Below, one piece after another: positions 1 to 8,190 of a stretch of 26,005 bases of DNA. Positions within the stretch are counted from its first letter, which is position 1, and each line of letters begins with the position of its first letter. Under the pieces are notes generated by a model. The model saw only the letters and a list, made by a program, of their open reading frames with translations, ran no database searches and was not told the DNA's origin. Origin of the DNA: JAABRU01 sp050180235 (GTDB lineage: Bacteria; Desulfobacterota; Desulfobacteria; Desulfobacterales; Desulfococcaceae); the NCBI GenBank assembly GCA_050180235.1, contig JBFXEJ010000095.1, forward strand, positions 1 through 26,005. The letters run 5' to 3'. The position numbers and the translations under genes are program-made.

Positions 1-54
1 TTCAAGTTCCTGACGTTCACTGTCTGTAAGACTCACAAGATATTTTTTCCGCAT
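1..54 (-). CDS. IS630-type transposase, N-terminal fragment (runs off window)
   Basis: The minus strand reads MRKKYLVSLTDSERQELE from an ATG at 52-54 to the window edge. This opening (M-[RP]-K-K-Y-hydrophobic-V-x-L-T-x-x-E-R) is characteristic of the helix-turn-helix N-terminus of IS630-family transposases, as I know the family. A good ribosome-binding site, GAGGGAG (61-67), lies 6 bases upstream. Only 18 codons are visible, so the DDE catalytic domain and the second IS end are outside the window. The IS end on this side should lie within or just beside the 3' part of the neighbouring HNH ORF. IS630 elements target TA, which fits the TA-flanked small element at 2057-2124. Confidence 0.6.
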   Translation of the reverse strand, partial: MRKKYLVSLTDSERQELE

Positions 55-77
55 TGTTTTCTCCCTCAATTTTTTTT

Positions 78-1172
78 TCAGATTGAGAAATTATAATGCG
101 TCAGTTTAATTTTGACAAGACACTTAGCAGCTTTTTGAATGTTGGCAAGATCACGTCCTCCGCCATGTTTTGCCAATGCATGGCAGTTTGGACATAATCC
201 CAGAATATTAAAGGGACGATCAGCCCACCATGCATCTTTTGTTTCAACAATGTGAAAGGTTTCAATCCATTTTTTGCCTGTACTTAAAAGCAGTTCTGTG
301 GCGCAAAGTTGACATTTGCCTTTATATTCTTCAAGAAGAAAAGATTTTGGATCAACAGCATTCGGATCGACAGTTCTATATTTTTCAGATTTTTCAGGAA
401 TTCGTTTTCTGACCCGTTCTTTATATAATTCAGGCCCTTTCTTTAATGAATCAATAATGTTATTCCCAAACTGTCTGCGGACGTTTTCCTCCTCTTCCGG
501 AGTAAATCCGGTTTTCCATTCTTCATCTTTTTCAGGTTTAGGTGCGTCACGTTTGTCAGTCAGCGATTCACTGTGTTTTTTTCTGACATTTTCAATACGC
601 TCTCCTGTATTTTTTGGAGTTTCAGATTCTTCCGAATCTTCTTTATGACGAGAAGAAAGGTCTTTTTTCAGTTGGTTAATATCATTTATTGCATTTTTAA
701 ATCTGCCAACAAAATCAAAATAACTTAGAATGTGAGCCAATGCTGTTTCAGGTGTATCATTTTTGCTGACAAAAAAATGTTTCCCATCAAAATACGGAAT
801 TTCCATATCTATTTGAATATCATCAGCAATCATCCTTTTTATATTTTCAGCCGTTACTATTCGATTACACCAGATTGATATATCTCCAAATTCTCTGAGT
901 TTAGATTCAAATTTGGCACATTCTTTACAATCTAATTCATTCTTATATGCCTGAATAAGATCACAAAACACTTTACGTTCTTCATCATTAAAAGTCCCTT
1001 TTTCTTCAAGATATACTTCACCGCACGCTGTTGGCAGTTTAAGTCCAATATCTCTGATTGCCTCCTGAAAACCAAATATATCTTTTTCATCTGCTGTCAA
1101 ATCAAAGACTCTCCATCCTTTTTCGTTAAGCAATTTTGACAGTTTTGAATCATTGATAACAACAATGGGCAT
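78..1172 (-). CDS. HNH endonuclease-like protein (possible detached C-terminus of the sacsin-like gene)
   Basis: 364 aa from ATG 1172; a TTG at 1196 is possible, but neither has a clear ribosome-binding site. The C-terminal third carries a zinc-type HNH signature: CQLC (C287, C290), ETFH (H307), then CPNCHAL (C327, C330, H331) after FNILGL. This fits a metal-dependent DNA nuclease of the McrA/HNH type. The first 150 residues are not recognised; residues about 170-270 are charged and probably a linker or coiled region. The reading frame is open upstream to the TGA at 1242-1244 that ends the 255-aa ORF, so this may be the separated C-terminal nuclease of the GHKL ATPase. The last residues may be altered by the adjoining IS630 end. 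It is likely the effector of the island. Confidence 0.7.
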   Translation of the reverse strand: MPIVVINDSKLSKLLNEKGWRVFDLTADEKDIFGFQEAIRDIGLKLPTACGEVYLEEKGTFNDEERKVFCDLIQAYKNELDCKECAKFESKLREFGDISIWCNRIVTAENIKRMIADDIQIDMEIPYFDGKHFFVSKNDTPETALAHILSYFDFVGRFKNAINDINQLKKDLSSRHKEDSEESETPKNTGERIENVRKKHSESLTDKRDAPKPEKDEEWKTGFTPEEEENVRRQFGNNIIDSLKKGPELYKERVRKRIPEKSEKYRTVDPNAVDPKSFLLEEYKGKCQLCATELLLSTGKKWIETFHIVETKDAWWADRPFNILGLCPNCHALAKHGGGRDLANIQKAAKCLVKIKLTHYNFSI

Positions 1173-1241
1173 TTTAATGCCACTGTCACTCTTCAAAATT
1201 GAATGGGAATTAAATGATATTACTCGGCGAAGTTCATCATC

Positions 1242-2009
1242 TCATTTTACCCACTTTTTCAGTATGTCCTGAAATTTCAATTTTGATTCATTGTTATTCA
1301 CATTTCTGTAAACAGATTCAAAGTCCTTTTTCCAAAATGAATCGCTATCATAAATGATTCCTTCCTTTTGTCGGAGTTCTTCTTTGAGTTCTTTCAGTTT
1401 CAGAATTTTTCCGAGTTTATATCCGATTTCACCGTATTGTATATCTATTAAAGGGTTTTTTGAGGAATAATTCTTTACATTTCCTGCAATCATCCATTCT
1501 GTTGCAGGACGAAGACATTCTTCATTTTTGTCGAACAGCTTTAATTCAGCAATATTCAAATCAGCATTAGAAAATTCCATAGCTGTTTTTAAAATATCGG
1601 TTTGTTCAATATCATTTTTATCCCATAATGAATTTATGTCTGTAATATCAGGTCGGCGCACATTGAGAGAATCAAGATATGCCTTTTTATATCCCTTTGT
1701 ATTATCTGTTGTTTCTAATACAAAAGAAAAATATGAACTGGAATATTTAAAGATTTCAGATTCTCTTTCAGAAATACGCAAAGATTTATCTGAATTAGTT
1801 GTCTTATTTGAAATGGTTACAAGAGGAATAATATTGTTGGCTACTCCAGCCCATAAGTTATCTTTAATTCGTTTTTCTCGATATGAATAACGAATATACT
1901 CAACAAAAAAATAATTTGGTTGTAAATAATAGTCATCAATAATTTTTTTCCAATAATCATATATAAGTCGCGAAATAATTCTTTTGTCATAGTAATGAAC
2001 TGATTCCAA
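1242..2009 (-). CDS. Uncharacterised fragment, probable middle part of the sacsin-like ATPase gene
   Basis: 255 aa if started at TTG 2009. There is no ATG near the beginning and no ribosome-binding site. The open frame continues upstream as ITVKHVDIDSPCKKI to 2054, directly at the edge of the palindromic element. Without that element it joins the GHKL ATPase ORF in frame. The protein is rich in Tyr, Lys, Asp and Asn (for example YDYWKKIIDDYYLQPNYFF) and matches no domain I recognise. It resembles the helical middle regions of large sacsin/NO VEIN-type proteins only in a general way. It is probably not translated efficiently in the present state. The ORF is certain from the sequence; its status as an independent gene is doubtful. 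Confidence 0.5.
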   Translation of the reverse strand: MESVHYYDKRIISRLIYDYWKKIIDDYYLQPNYFFVEYIRYSYREKRIKDNLWAGVANNIIPLVTISNKTTNSDKSLRISERESEIFKYSSSYFSFVLETTDNTKGYKKAYLDSLNVRRPDITDINSLWDKNDIEQTDILKTAMEFSNADLNIAELKLFDKNEECLRPATEWMIAGNVKNYSSKNPLIDIQYGEIGYKLGKILKLKELKEELRQKEGIIYDSDSFWKKDFESVYRNVNNNESKLKFQDILKKWVK

Positions 2010-2056
2010 AATTTTTTTGCATGGTGAATCAATATCAACATGCTTAACAGTAATTA

Positions 2057-2124
2057 GACCTCTTGCAAAACTGGGAGTTGCACCTTTGATTTTATTGGAT
2101 TAAAATTGACTTTTGCAAGAGGTC
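2057..2124. mobile_element. 68-bp MITE-like palindromic element flanked by TA, inserted in the GHKL ATPase gene
   Basis: GACCTCTTGCAAAA (2057-2070) is repeated in perfect inversion as TTTTGCAAGAGGTC (2111-2124). A TA dinucleotide flanks each side (2055-2056 and 2125-2126). Fourteen-bp terminal inverted repeats, no coding capacity and a TA duplication are what a miniature element of the IS630-Tc1/mariner type shows. Insertion adds 70 bp including the duplicated TA. This shifts the frame of the host gene and provides the stop at 2092-2094; the last 11 residues of the 796-aa ORF come from the element. Precise removal restores an open frame, which is strong internal evidence that this is an insertion. 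Confidence 0.8.
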
Positions 2125-4482
2125 TATTGGATTATACCATGTATAATCATTAATTTCTTTTATTAATAAATCGTGTCTTCGTTTATCTCTATTCTCGAAA
2201 TCAAACATATTACTATATTTATTTGTTTTATTTATAATAAAACGAAATTTATTATATACCCCGCAATGAATAAGAAACTGCCGCCAGTTTTCAAGCAGTT
2301 TTTGTTTTCTTTCTCTTTCCTTATCAAAATCAATTTTTTTGGCTTTTGTTTCAGGCGGATCAAAAAATTCCGAAGGAATTTTTATTGATTCCAAGCCTGT
2401 GCATTCGAATATTTTATCTGCTGATTTCAGTCTTAAAGACGAGGGAAGAATCAGGTTTCGAATTTCTGTCAGTGTATTATTTTCAGACGGAAATTTTGCA
2501 GATGACAATTTTTTTATTTGCTGTAAATAATTCTCATCATATGATGAATGTTTGGCATTAAATGATTTGAATATCGCAGAAAAAATTTCATAGGGCTTTT
2601 TGTCATCAGTTCCATTTTTCCAATCGAAACGGCACAGCCAGTCTATTTGTAACTTCTGAATTTTATCTTCATCCAATTCATCTATATTCAGTTTTTTGAG
2701 TAAATCTTGAACTGTTTTGTTTCGTTTTTCTTTTTCTTCAATTTTTGATAGTTGCTCTTGTGAAGCATTGGATGATGCTTTTGGACTGTAGGTATAATCC
2801 TGATTAATAATCCGATATTCAATCAGATTTTCAAGACCTGTGGAACGCTTTGATTTGACAGATAACCAAAAAACATTTTCAGTTCCATTTTGGGAAATTC
2901 GATCTTTTTTTCTGTTTTCAAAAGGATATATCGGAGATTTCAAAAGATCGGAACGATATAAGTTAAAAGAATAATTATCCCAATTCAAAAATTCCTGATA
3001 GAGTTCTGTCAGGTTGTCATCATTATTGAGAAGAGTTTCAGGCAGAGCTATATTTGGAAGTATTACAGATGCAATCTGTGCTTTACTTAAAATTGCAATT
3101 TTATAATATTTCAATGTTTCATGCCAATGTTCAACCCAATCAGAGTGAACAAATTTTTTTCCCAAAGCATTTTCAACCCGTTTCCGAAACTTTTCATCCG
3201 TTGTAAACCATTTTTTCCAGAATTTATCAGCTATCAGGGTTTTTTCAGGTTTTTCCCATTTATCATCAAAAGTCCGTATCCAGCATGTCTTTTTCAATAA
3301 GTCAATAAACTTTGAAAAAACATCCGAAAGCTGATCCATATTTGTTTCTGTTGGAATATAATCAGGGAGTTGTTTTGAAATAACAGGATGCTCCCGCCAT
3401 TTCAATATGGCATTGGTAAGAAACTGGGGCAGCAAATTCAGCAAATACTGGTTCCAGTTCTTATCCGGTTCAAATAATCTTTCCCTGTCTGCTTTGGTAT
3501 GTCCGTCTATTTGCAAAAATAAAGGAATCGGCAATTCAATTTTTGTCGGCAAATAGCAGAAAAGACGCCCTTTGTAAGTTCCTCCGTTTTCCGGTTTATT
3601 TATTCTGCCTGCAACTGATATTCTTCTTTTTACAGGCTCATCCCCTGTCAGACGCTCCCAACGTTTTTTAGCCAGTTCAGCCGGAAATTCAAAATCTTCT
3701 GAATATAACACATATTCAAAACTTTTGTCAGAATTGTGAAATCTGATGGTCAGCGAGTTGGATGCACGATTCGCCGGAGTTAAAAAAATTCCCTCCTTTA
3801 TAACCGTTGTCTCTCTGTGATCTTCAATGATAAATTCAGATAATCTTTGCAGAAACAAAATGGTTTCAATCTTGTTATCATCTGCAAATCCCTTGATAAC
3901 TGAAGATATTTCATCAATATCTGCTGGATTGGAAAATCGGATTTTTAACCTTGTACCATCACCCTGTTTAAATTTTCCGTTTTTAAGGGGTTTGGGTATA
4001 ACAGGTTCTTTTCTTTCAAGCATAAAATGCCACGGAGGACTTTCTATTTCAATATCAGAAGCCAATGCAAAGACCGATTTAAAACCGATTCCCTTTTCTC
4101 CGATAAAACTGTGAGCGGAATTTTTGTCATAAATTTTTGTTGATCTTCCTGTTCCTGTGACAGCAATAACATTTTCGATATCGAATCCTTTCTCATTATA
4201 CAGAAGTTCTATACTGTCATCATGGATAATAAACTTCAAAGATGCCTGTCTTCCATCAATGTACTGTGCATCATCAGCATTCTGTATGAGTTCAAGAATA
4301 AAATGCTTACGATCTTCATACAAAGTTTCCATCATAATTTTTAATGAATTTCGGTAATCCTCATTGTCCCAGTCAGTTTCTCTCAGTTCTTTCAATTGAA
4401 TCAATGCCTTGACGGACGGCATTTTCCTGACCAGTTCCAGTTTTTTATTATACTGATTGCGAAAATCTTTTAAATCTGCCAT
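2092..4482 (-). CDS. Sacsin-like GHKL (HATPase_c_3) ATPase, C-terminally truncated by an insertion
   Basis: 796 aa. The Bergerat ATP-binding fold lies at the N-terminus. The N box is ELIQNADDAQ (E64, N68, D71). The G1 region is NEKGF (96-100), with EKGF where many relatives have DNGxG. GTGRSTK is at 110-116 and the G2 lid GEKGIGFKSVF at 128-138. This is the arrangement of sacsin N-terminal and NO VEIN-type proteins. The rest (about 200-780) is not recognised. Start: ATG 4482 with AGAAGGGG just upstream, 21 bp after the helicase stop, so it is operonic. The final residues IDLLQKSILIQ are encoded by the mobile element, and the natural C-terminus continues in the downstream ORF. In this island it is probably the ATP-dependent switch or sensor of a defence complex (inference). 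Confidence 0.8.
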   Translation of the reverse strand: MADLKDFRNQYNKKLELVRKMPSVKALIQLKELRETDWDNEDYRNSLKIMMETLYEDRKHFILELIQNADDAQYIDGRQASLKFIIHDDSIELLYNEKGFDIENVIAVTGTGRSTKIYDKNSAHSFIGEKGIGFKSVFALASDIEIESPPWHFMLERKEPVIPKPLKNGKFKQGDGTRLKIRFSNPADIDEISSVIKGFADDNKIETILFLQRLSEFIIEDHRETTVIKEGIFLTPANRASNSLTIRFHNSDKSFEYVLYSEDFEFPAELAKKRWERLTGDEPVKRRISVAGRINKPENGGTYKGRLFCYLPTKIELPIPLFLQIDGHTKADRERLFEPDKNWNQYLLNLLPQFLTNAILKWREHPVISKQLPDYIPTETNMDQLSDVFSKFIDLLKKTCWIRTFDDKWEKPEKTLIADKFWKKWFTTDEKFRKRVENALGKKFVHSDWVEHWHETLKYYKIAILSKAQIASVILPNIALPETLLNNDDNLTELYQEFLNWDNYSFNLYRSDLLKSPIYPFENRKKDRISQNGTENVFWLSVKSKRSTGLENLIEYRIINQDYTYSPKASSNASQEQLSKIEEKEKRNKTVQDLLKKLNIDELDEDKIQKLQIDWLCRFDWKNGTDDKKPYEIFSAIFKSFNAKHSSYDENYLQQIKKLSSAKFPSENNTLTEIRNLILPSSLRLKSADKIFECTGLESIKIPSEFFDPPETKAKKIDFDKERERKQKLLENWRQFLIHCGVYNKFRFIINKTNKYSNMFDFENRDKRRHDLLIKEINDYTWYNPIDLLQKSILIQ

Positions 4483-4503
4483 ACTGTCCCCTTCTTATCC
4501 TTT

Positions 4504-7500
4504 CTAATCAATGAACATCACAGCAATCCCAATCAAAGAAACTGTAAGCGACAACTCGCTTTTGCTTCTCAGCCTGTCAACTTTATCCTGAGTCCTTCTT
4601 CTGTCATTCTCAATGGTGCTTTCCGTGAGTTTGATAAATTCTTCACTCGGTTCTTTGTTTTCATTTTGTCTTCGCTGTATATGATCTGCGATTTTCTGTC
4701 TGTAACGTTGAATGCGAATTTGTGAACCACGCTCAAGAGAACTGATTCGGGCAGTTATTCGATAATTGTTTTCAGCCTTCAGACTTTCAAGTTTTTCTTC
4801 CATTTGCTGCTCAACTGCCTGAGATCCCAAATCAATTAACGATTCCGGATCGTCATCAATAAACAGTGTTTCTTTTGTACAATCCCTGATCCCGGCATAC
4901 ATTTGTCTTGAAAATCTTCTGAAATCACAATCAGCAACCCTTTTATTCTGCTGTAGTATCGGAACTGCCGCAATATCCAATTCAACCCTGAATCCGTCAA
5001 GTTTTATCTCAAAAATTGGGACAATGTATGTGCCAGAATCAAGATTGAGAGAAACAGCGGTACTGTGAAAGCAAAATACTTTGCGAATTTTTTTTGCAGA
5101 TTCCAATTCGCTGAGTAAAAAACGAACCCAGAAACCGCAGGGGGAAAGAAAAACATGGTTTTTATATTCGTTGGCAAGACTTCCGTTAAAGATTACATTT
5201 AAAGGGAACCGCCTCTCTAATAATGGTGACAGTTCACTCCTGCTTCCTTCAGAACCGGGCTGTCTTGTGAACTGTTCCAGGCGGGAAAGAAATTCTTTTG
5301 AAAGTCTGAGTTGTCCGCGTTCCGGATCAATTTCTTTGTAATCACATTTGTCCAATGAAGACAGATACATTTTTGTTAAAAGGGCGGCATCAGACGGCTT
5401 GACAAATTCTGTCTGATTTTCCAGATTATGCAGAGGATTTGTAAAATAATCATCCCCCATTAAGGCACGGCGGTTCTGTTCAAACTGTTCCCGTTCAAGT
5501 TTTGCTTTTTCCAATGACTTGGCAAGATCATCCACTCTTCTGTCCAACTGCTCTTTGGTTAATTGACCGGTGATGATGTCTTTCTGCAAGTCAATCAGTT
5601 GGTTTCCGATAATCGGTTCCAGTCCGCCGATACTTTCTTCGACAAGTCTGATTCGATCATAAAGAGCAAAGTAAATATTTTCATCAACAGTATCTTTAAG
5701 ATACATGCTGGTAACAAAAATTTTTTCAGCATTCTGACCAAATCTGTCTATTCTGCCGATACGCTGTTCAATACGCATGGGATTATAGGGCAGATCATAG
5801 TTGATAATCGACTGGCAATATTGAAAATCCAAACCTTCTCCTCCAACCTCGCTTGACAGCAGAATATCCAGATCGCCTTTCTCGAAATTTTCCATAATGT
5901 CATAACGTCCGGGTTGTTTGCCATCAGACACCACCGGAATTTCTCCGGATATAAGCCCCACCCGAAATCCCTCTGCTGCAAGACGCTTTTGCAAATATTT
6001 CAGTGTTCTGATGAAAAATGAAAAAACGATTATTTGGGGATTTTTCAGTTCTTTTCGCAATTGTCTTAACTCATTGAGAAATACTTCAAATTTAGTGTCA
6101 GTCCGGCTTAAACTGACAGCCTGATCCCGGAGTCTTTTAAACTTTCCGCGCAATTGAACGGGCAGCTCAACGGATCCCAATTCAAAATCATCCCCGACTT
6201 CTTCTCTGGAACCGGCTTCATCAATAAGTATCTTGTTGTTTTCCAACATCCATTCCAAATACTCTTTCATTGCGGGAATACAACTGCTTACCATTCTGCG
6301 GGGCATATTGGAAATAAATCCGGCTATTGTTGGATCATCGCCTCCGGCTATGAACGTATCTTTTACAAGCTCAATCACTTCATCATGAAAAGCCTTTTCC
6401 TGCGGAGACAAACTCACAGGCAGTTTTCTGACTTCTCTGATAACAATACGTTCCATTGCTTCCCGTTTCAGAGTGCGGGTAAAAGAGTTATCCAGAGGGC
6501 TGAGAGAGATAAGAGTTTTATCATATTTTGCAATCTCTTCCGGAGATAAGCGGATTCCTCTCATAATTTTCTGACGCAGGGATGTTATATCAGGGTGTTC
6601 TGATATTGCCTTTCCCAATGTGCCTGATGCAAGCACATTCAGTTCACTGAGTATTCTGCTGAAAACAGAAACGGAATTTTCAGACAACAGCCTTCGGCAT
6701 CGGTTGATTGCCTGAACAGGCTCCAGCATAACCCCAAATGTCTGAGAATCGGGAAACAAAGAAGGATTCAAAATATGCAGTTGATTGAACAGATCTTCAT
6801 TTCTCAGATTAAGAGGCGTGGCAGAAAGCATGAGCATTGTTTCTGTCATACTGCTCAGAATATTTCCCAGTTCATTGCTCTCCGTTGCCTTGTTACGCAT
6901 ATGATGGGCTTCATCAACAATGACCATTGACCAGAGAGGAGATTGACGCTGAGCATTTATTTTTTTTAATAATTCCAGATTATCCTTATATCGAAGCAAC
7001 GTGAGATTGACCACCGACCAGACGGCTCCGTCAGGCAAATAGCCGCCTGCTGAAACACCGGATAAGGCATTTTTCAAAGAGGAACCGTCATGAAGATGGA
7101 AATTCAGATGAAACCGATCTTTCATTTCCTTAACCCATTTGGGTCCCAAAGAATTCGGACAAACCACCAAAATCGGGCTTTTTCGATCCATACGGTTTCT
7201 GGCAATGAGTTCTGTTATGATAATTCCTGTTTCAATTGTCTTTCCCACACCGACTTCATCAGCAATGAAAAGCCTCTCTTCTGATCCCGGAGCAATAAAC
7301 TTGCTCAGGGGTTTGAACTGATAAGGATTGAAGATGGTTCGGCTGGCGAGATAGCTGTAATAATTTCCTTCCACCGGTCTTTTCAGTCTGTACCATGTCT
7401 GAAACAAATGGAAATCATCAGATCCGTAAAATTCCTGTTTATACAGACTTTCAATAATGTCCTGTTCTTCATTCACAAATGGTTCCAGATATTTCTCAGC

Positions 7501-8151
7501 ATAAGTAGATGTTTTCCCATTTACTGTTACCCGATATGCAATACTGTCCGGTCGAGCCATAACCTGATTTACTGTCCCAATATCTCCGCTTGTTTTTATG
7601 CGAACATTATCGCCTTGCCTAAAAAGAGGATTAAGTGCCACAATGTTTCTCCTTTCCATAAATGACTTGGATGAGTCCGCTTTATCCCAAAGTTTCAGAA
7701 ATTCTTTCTGTATCATCTCGGATTCCGGATCAGCAAGTGAATGAATATTCAGAATTGCAGATTCAAGGTTTGAATAAAGCCCGCTGCCTGTCACATTAAC
7801 AGAACCTATAATAACGCGGACATCATCTTCTGTTTTAAAAATATAATTTTTTCGGTGCAGAAACTGGTCATCACAATGTATCCGTACTTCTGCATTTGGC
7901 AGTTCACAAATCTTGCCGATTATTTTGGCACAATCTTCTTCTGTTGGTGCAAATTTGTCGCTTAACAGAATTTTCAGAGGAATATTGCTGTTTCCGCCTG
8001 TGCTTAATATTGCAAGTCTTTTTGAAATTCTTTCCAGTAAGTTACAGCCACCGATGCTCATGTATGCGCTTACAATGCAACATTCAACAGCATCTGATGC
8101 AGCATTTAAGAGTTCTTTATCCCAATTGTCAAAAATGTATTTTGTTTTCAT
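4504..8151 (-). CDS. PLD-nuclease domain + SNF2/RapA-type helicase
   Basis: 1,215 aa from ATG 8151; a TTG at 8184 is the other candidate, and neither has a good ribosome-binding site. Domains in order: a phospholipase-D-like nuclease half-site (FLHRK with H99 and K101, then IIGSVN at 115-119); a small KOW/Tudor-like segment (about 180-225, ending STYAEKYLEPF); a SNF2 helicase core with Walker A DEVGVGKT (298-305), DEAH (413-416) and SATP (443-446); and a helicase C domain with GGEGLDFQ and motif VI QRIGRIDRFGQ (796-806). A charged coiled region (about 870-930) and an unrecognised C-terminus follow. The layout resembles DrmD/RapA-like DNA translocases with an added PLD domain. A single HKD-like half-site implies dimerisation for catalysis or a binding role. 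The next gene starts 21 bp after its stop. Confidence 0.85.
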   Translation of the reverse strand: MKTKYIFDNWDKELLNAASDAVECCIVSAYMSIGGCNLLERISKRLAILSTGGNSNIPLKILLSDKFAPTEEDCAKIIGKICELPNAEVRIHCDDQFLHRKNYIFKTEDDVRVIIGSVNVTGSGLYSNLESAILNIHSLADPESEMIQKEFLKLWDKADSSKSFMERRNIVALNPLFRQGDNVRIKTSGDIGTVNQVMARPDSIAYRVTVNGKTSTYAEKYLEPFVNEEQDIIESLYKQEFYGSDDFHLFQTWYRLKRPVEGNYYSYLASRTIFNPYQFKPLSKFIAPGSEERLFIADEVGVGKTIETGIIITELIARNRMDRKSPILVVCPNSLGPKWVKEMKDRFHLNFHLHDGSSLKNALSGVSAGGYLPDGAVWSVVNLTLLRYKDNLELLKKINAQRQSPLWSMVIVDEAHHMRNKATESNELGNILSSMTETMLMLSATPLNLRNEDLFNQLHILNPSLFPDSQTFGVMLEPVQAINRCRRLLSENSVSVFSRILSELNVLASGTLGKAISEHPDITSLRQKIMRGIRLSPEEIAKYDKTLISLSPLDNSFTRTLKREAMERIVIREVRKLPVSLSPQEKAFHDEVIELVKDTFIAGGDDPTIAGFISNMPRRMVSSCIPAMKEYLEWMLENNKILIDEAGSREEVGDDFELGSVELPVQLRGKFKRLRDQAVSLSRTDTKFEVFLNELRQLRKELKNPQIIVFSFFIRTLKYLQKRLAAEGFRVGLISGEIPVVSDGKQPGRYDIMENFEKGDLDILLSSEVGGEGLDFQYCQSIINYDLPYNPMRIEQRIGRIDRFGQNAEKIFVTSMYLKDTVDENIYFALYDRIRLVEESIGGLEPIIGNQLIDLQKDIITGQLTKEQLDRRVDDLAKSLEKAKLEREQFEQNRRALMGDDYFTNPLHNLENQTEFVKPSDAALLTKMYLSSLDKCDYKEIDPERGQLRLSKEFLSRLEQFTRQPGSEGSRSELSPLLERRFPLNVIFNGSLANEYKNHVFLSPCGFWVRFLLSELESAKKIRKVFCFHSTAVSLNLDSGTYIVPIFEIKLDGFRVELDIAAVPILQQNKRVADCDFRRFSRQMYAGIRDCTKETLFIDDDPESLIDLGSQAVEQQMEEKLESLKAENNYRITARISSLERGSQIRIQRYRQKIADHIQRRQNENKEPSEEFIKLTESTIENDRRRTQDKVDRLRSKSELSLTVSLIGIAVMFID

Positions 8152-8190
8152 ATATATTGAATCGGATAAAAAATGTAAATCCAAAAATTA

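Larger units (their letters stand above)
78..4482 (-). pseudogene. Composite disrupted gene: sacsin-like GHKL ATPase with C-terminal HNH domain, split by a small mobile element and a TGA
   Basis: Three consecutive ORFs (2092-4482, 1242-2009, 78-1172) read as pieces of one gene. Deleting the TA-flanked palindrome plus one TA copy (2057-2126, 70 bp) makes the first two ORFs continuous: ...DYTWYNP, Ile (ATA at the junction), then ITVKHVDIDSPCKKILESV. This gives 1,056 aa. The TGA ending that ORF (1242-1244) lies in the same frame as the HNH ORF, with no other stop between. 4,405 bp minus 70 bp is exactly 1,445 codons. Neither downstream piece has a convincing ribosome-binding site or a conventional start near its open-frame beginning. 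The frame arithmetic is seen directly; ancestral fusion is inference. The pieces could still be made as separate polypeptides by re-initiation. Confidence 0.6.

Noticed and set aside
1841..2041. Minus-strand 66-codon ORF starting at ATG 2041
   Set aside because: It begins in the disrupted region but runs out of frame with the 255-aa ORF, which continues the ATPase frame. It has no ribosome-binding site and reads as a shadow.
8149..8184. TTG at 8184 as the helicase start
   Set aside because: No ribosome-binding site supports it, and ATG 8151 begins directly at the PLD-domain region. The choice is not certain.
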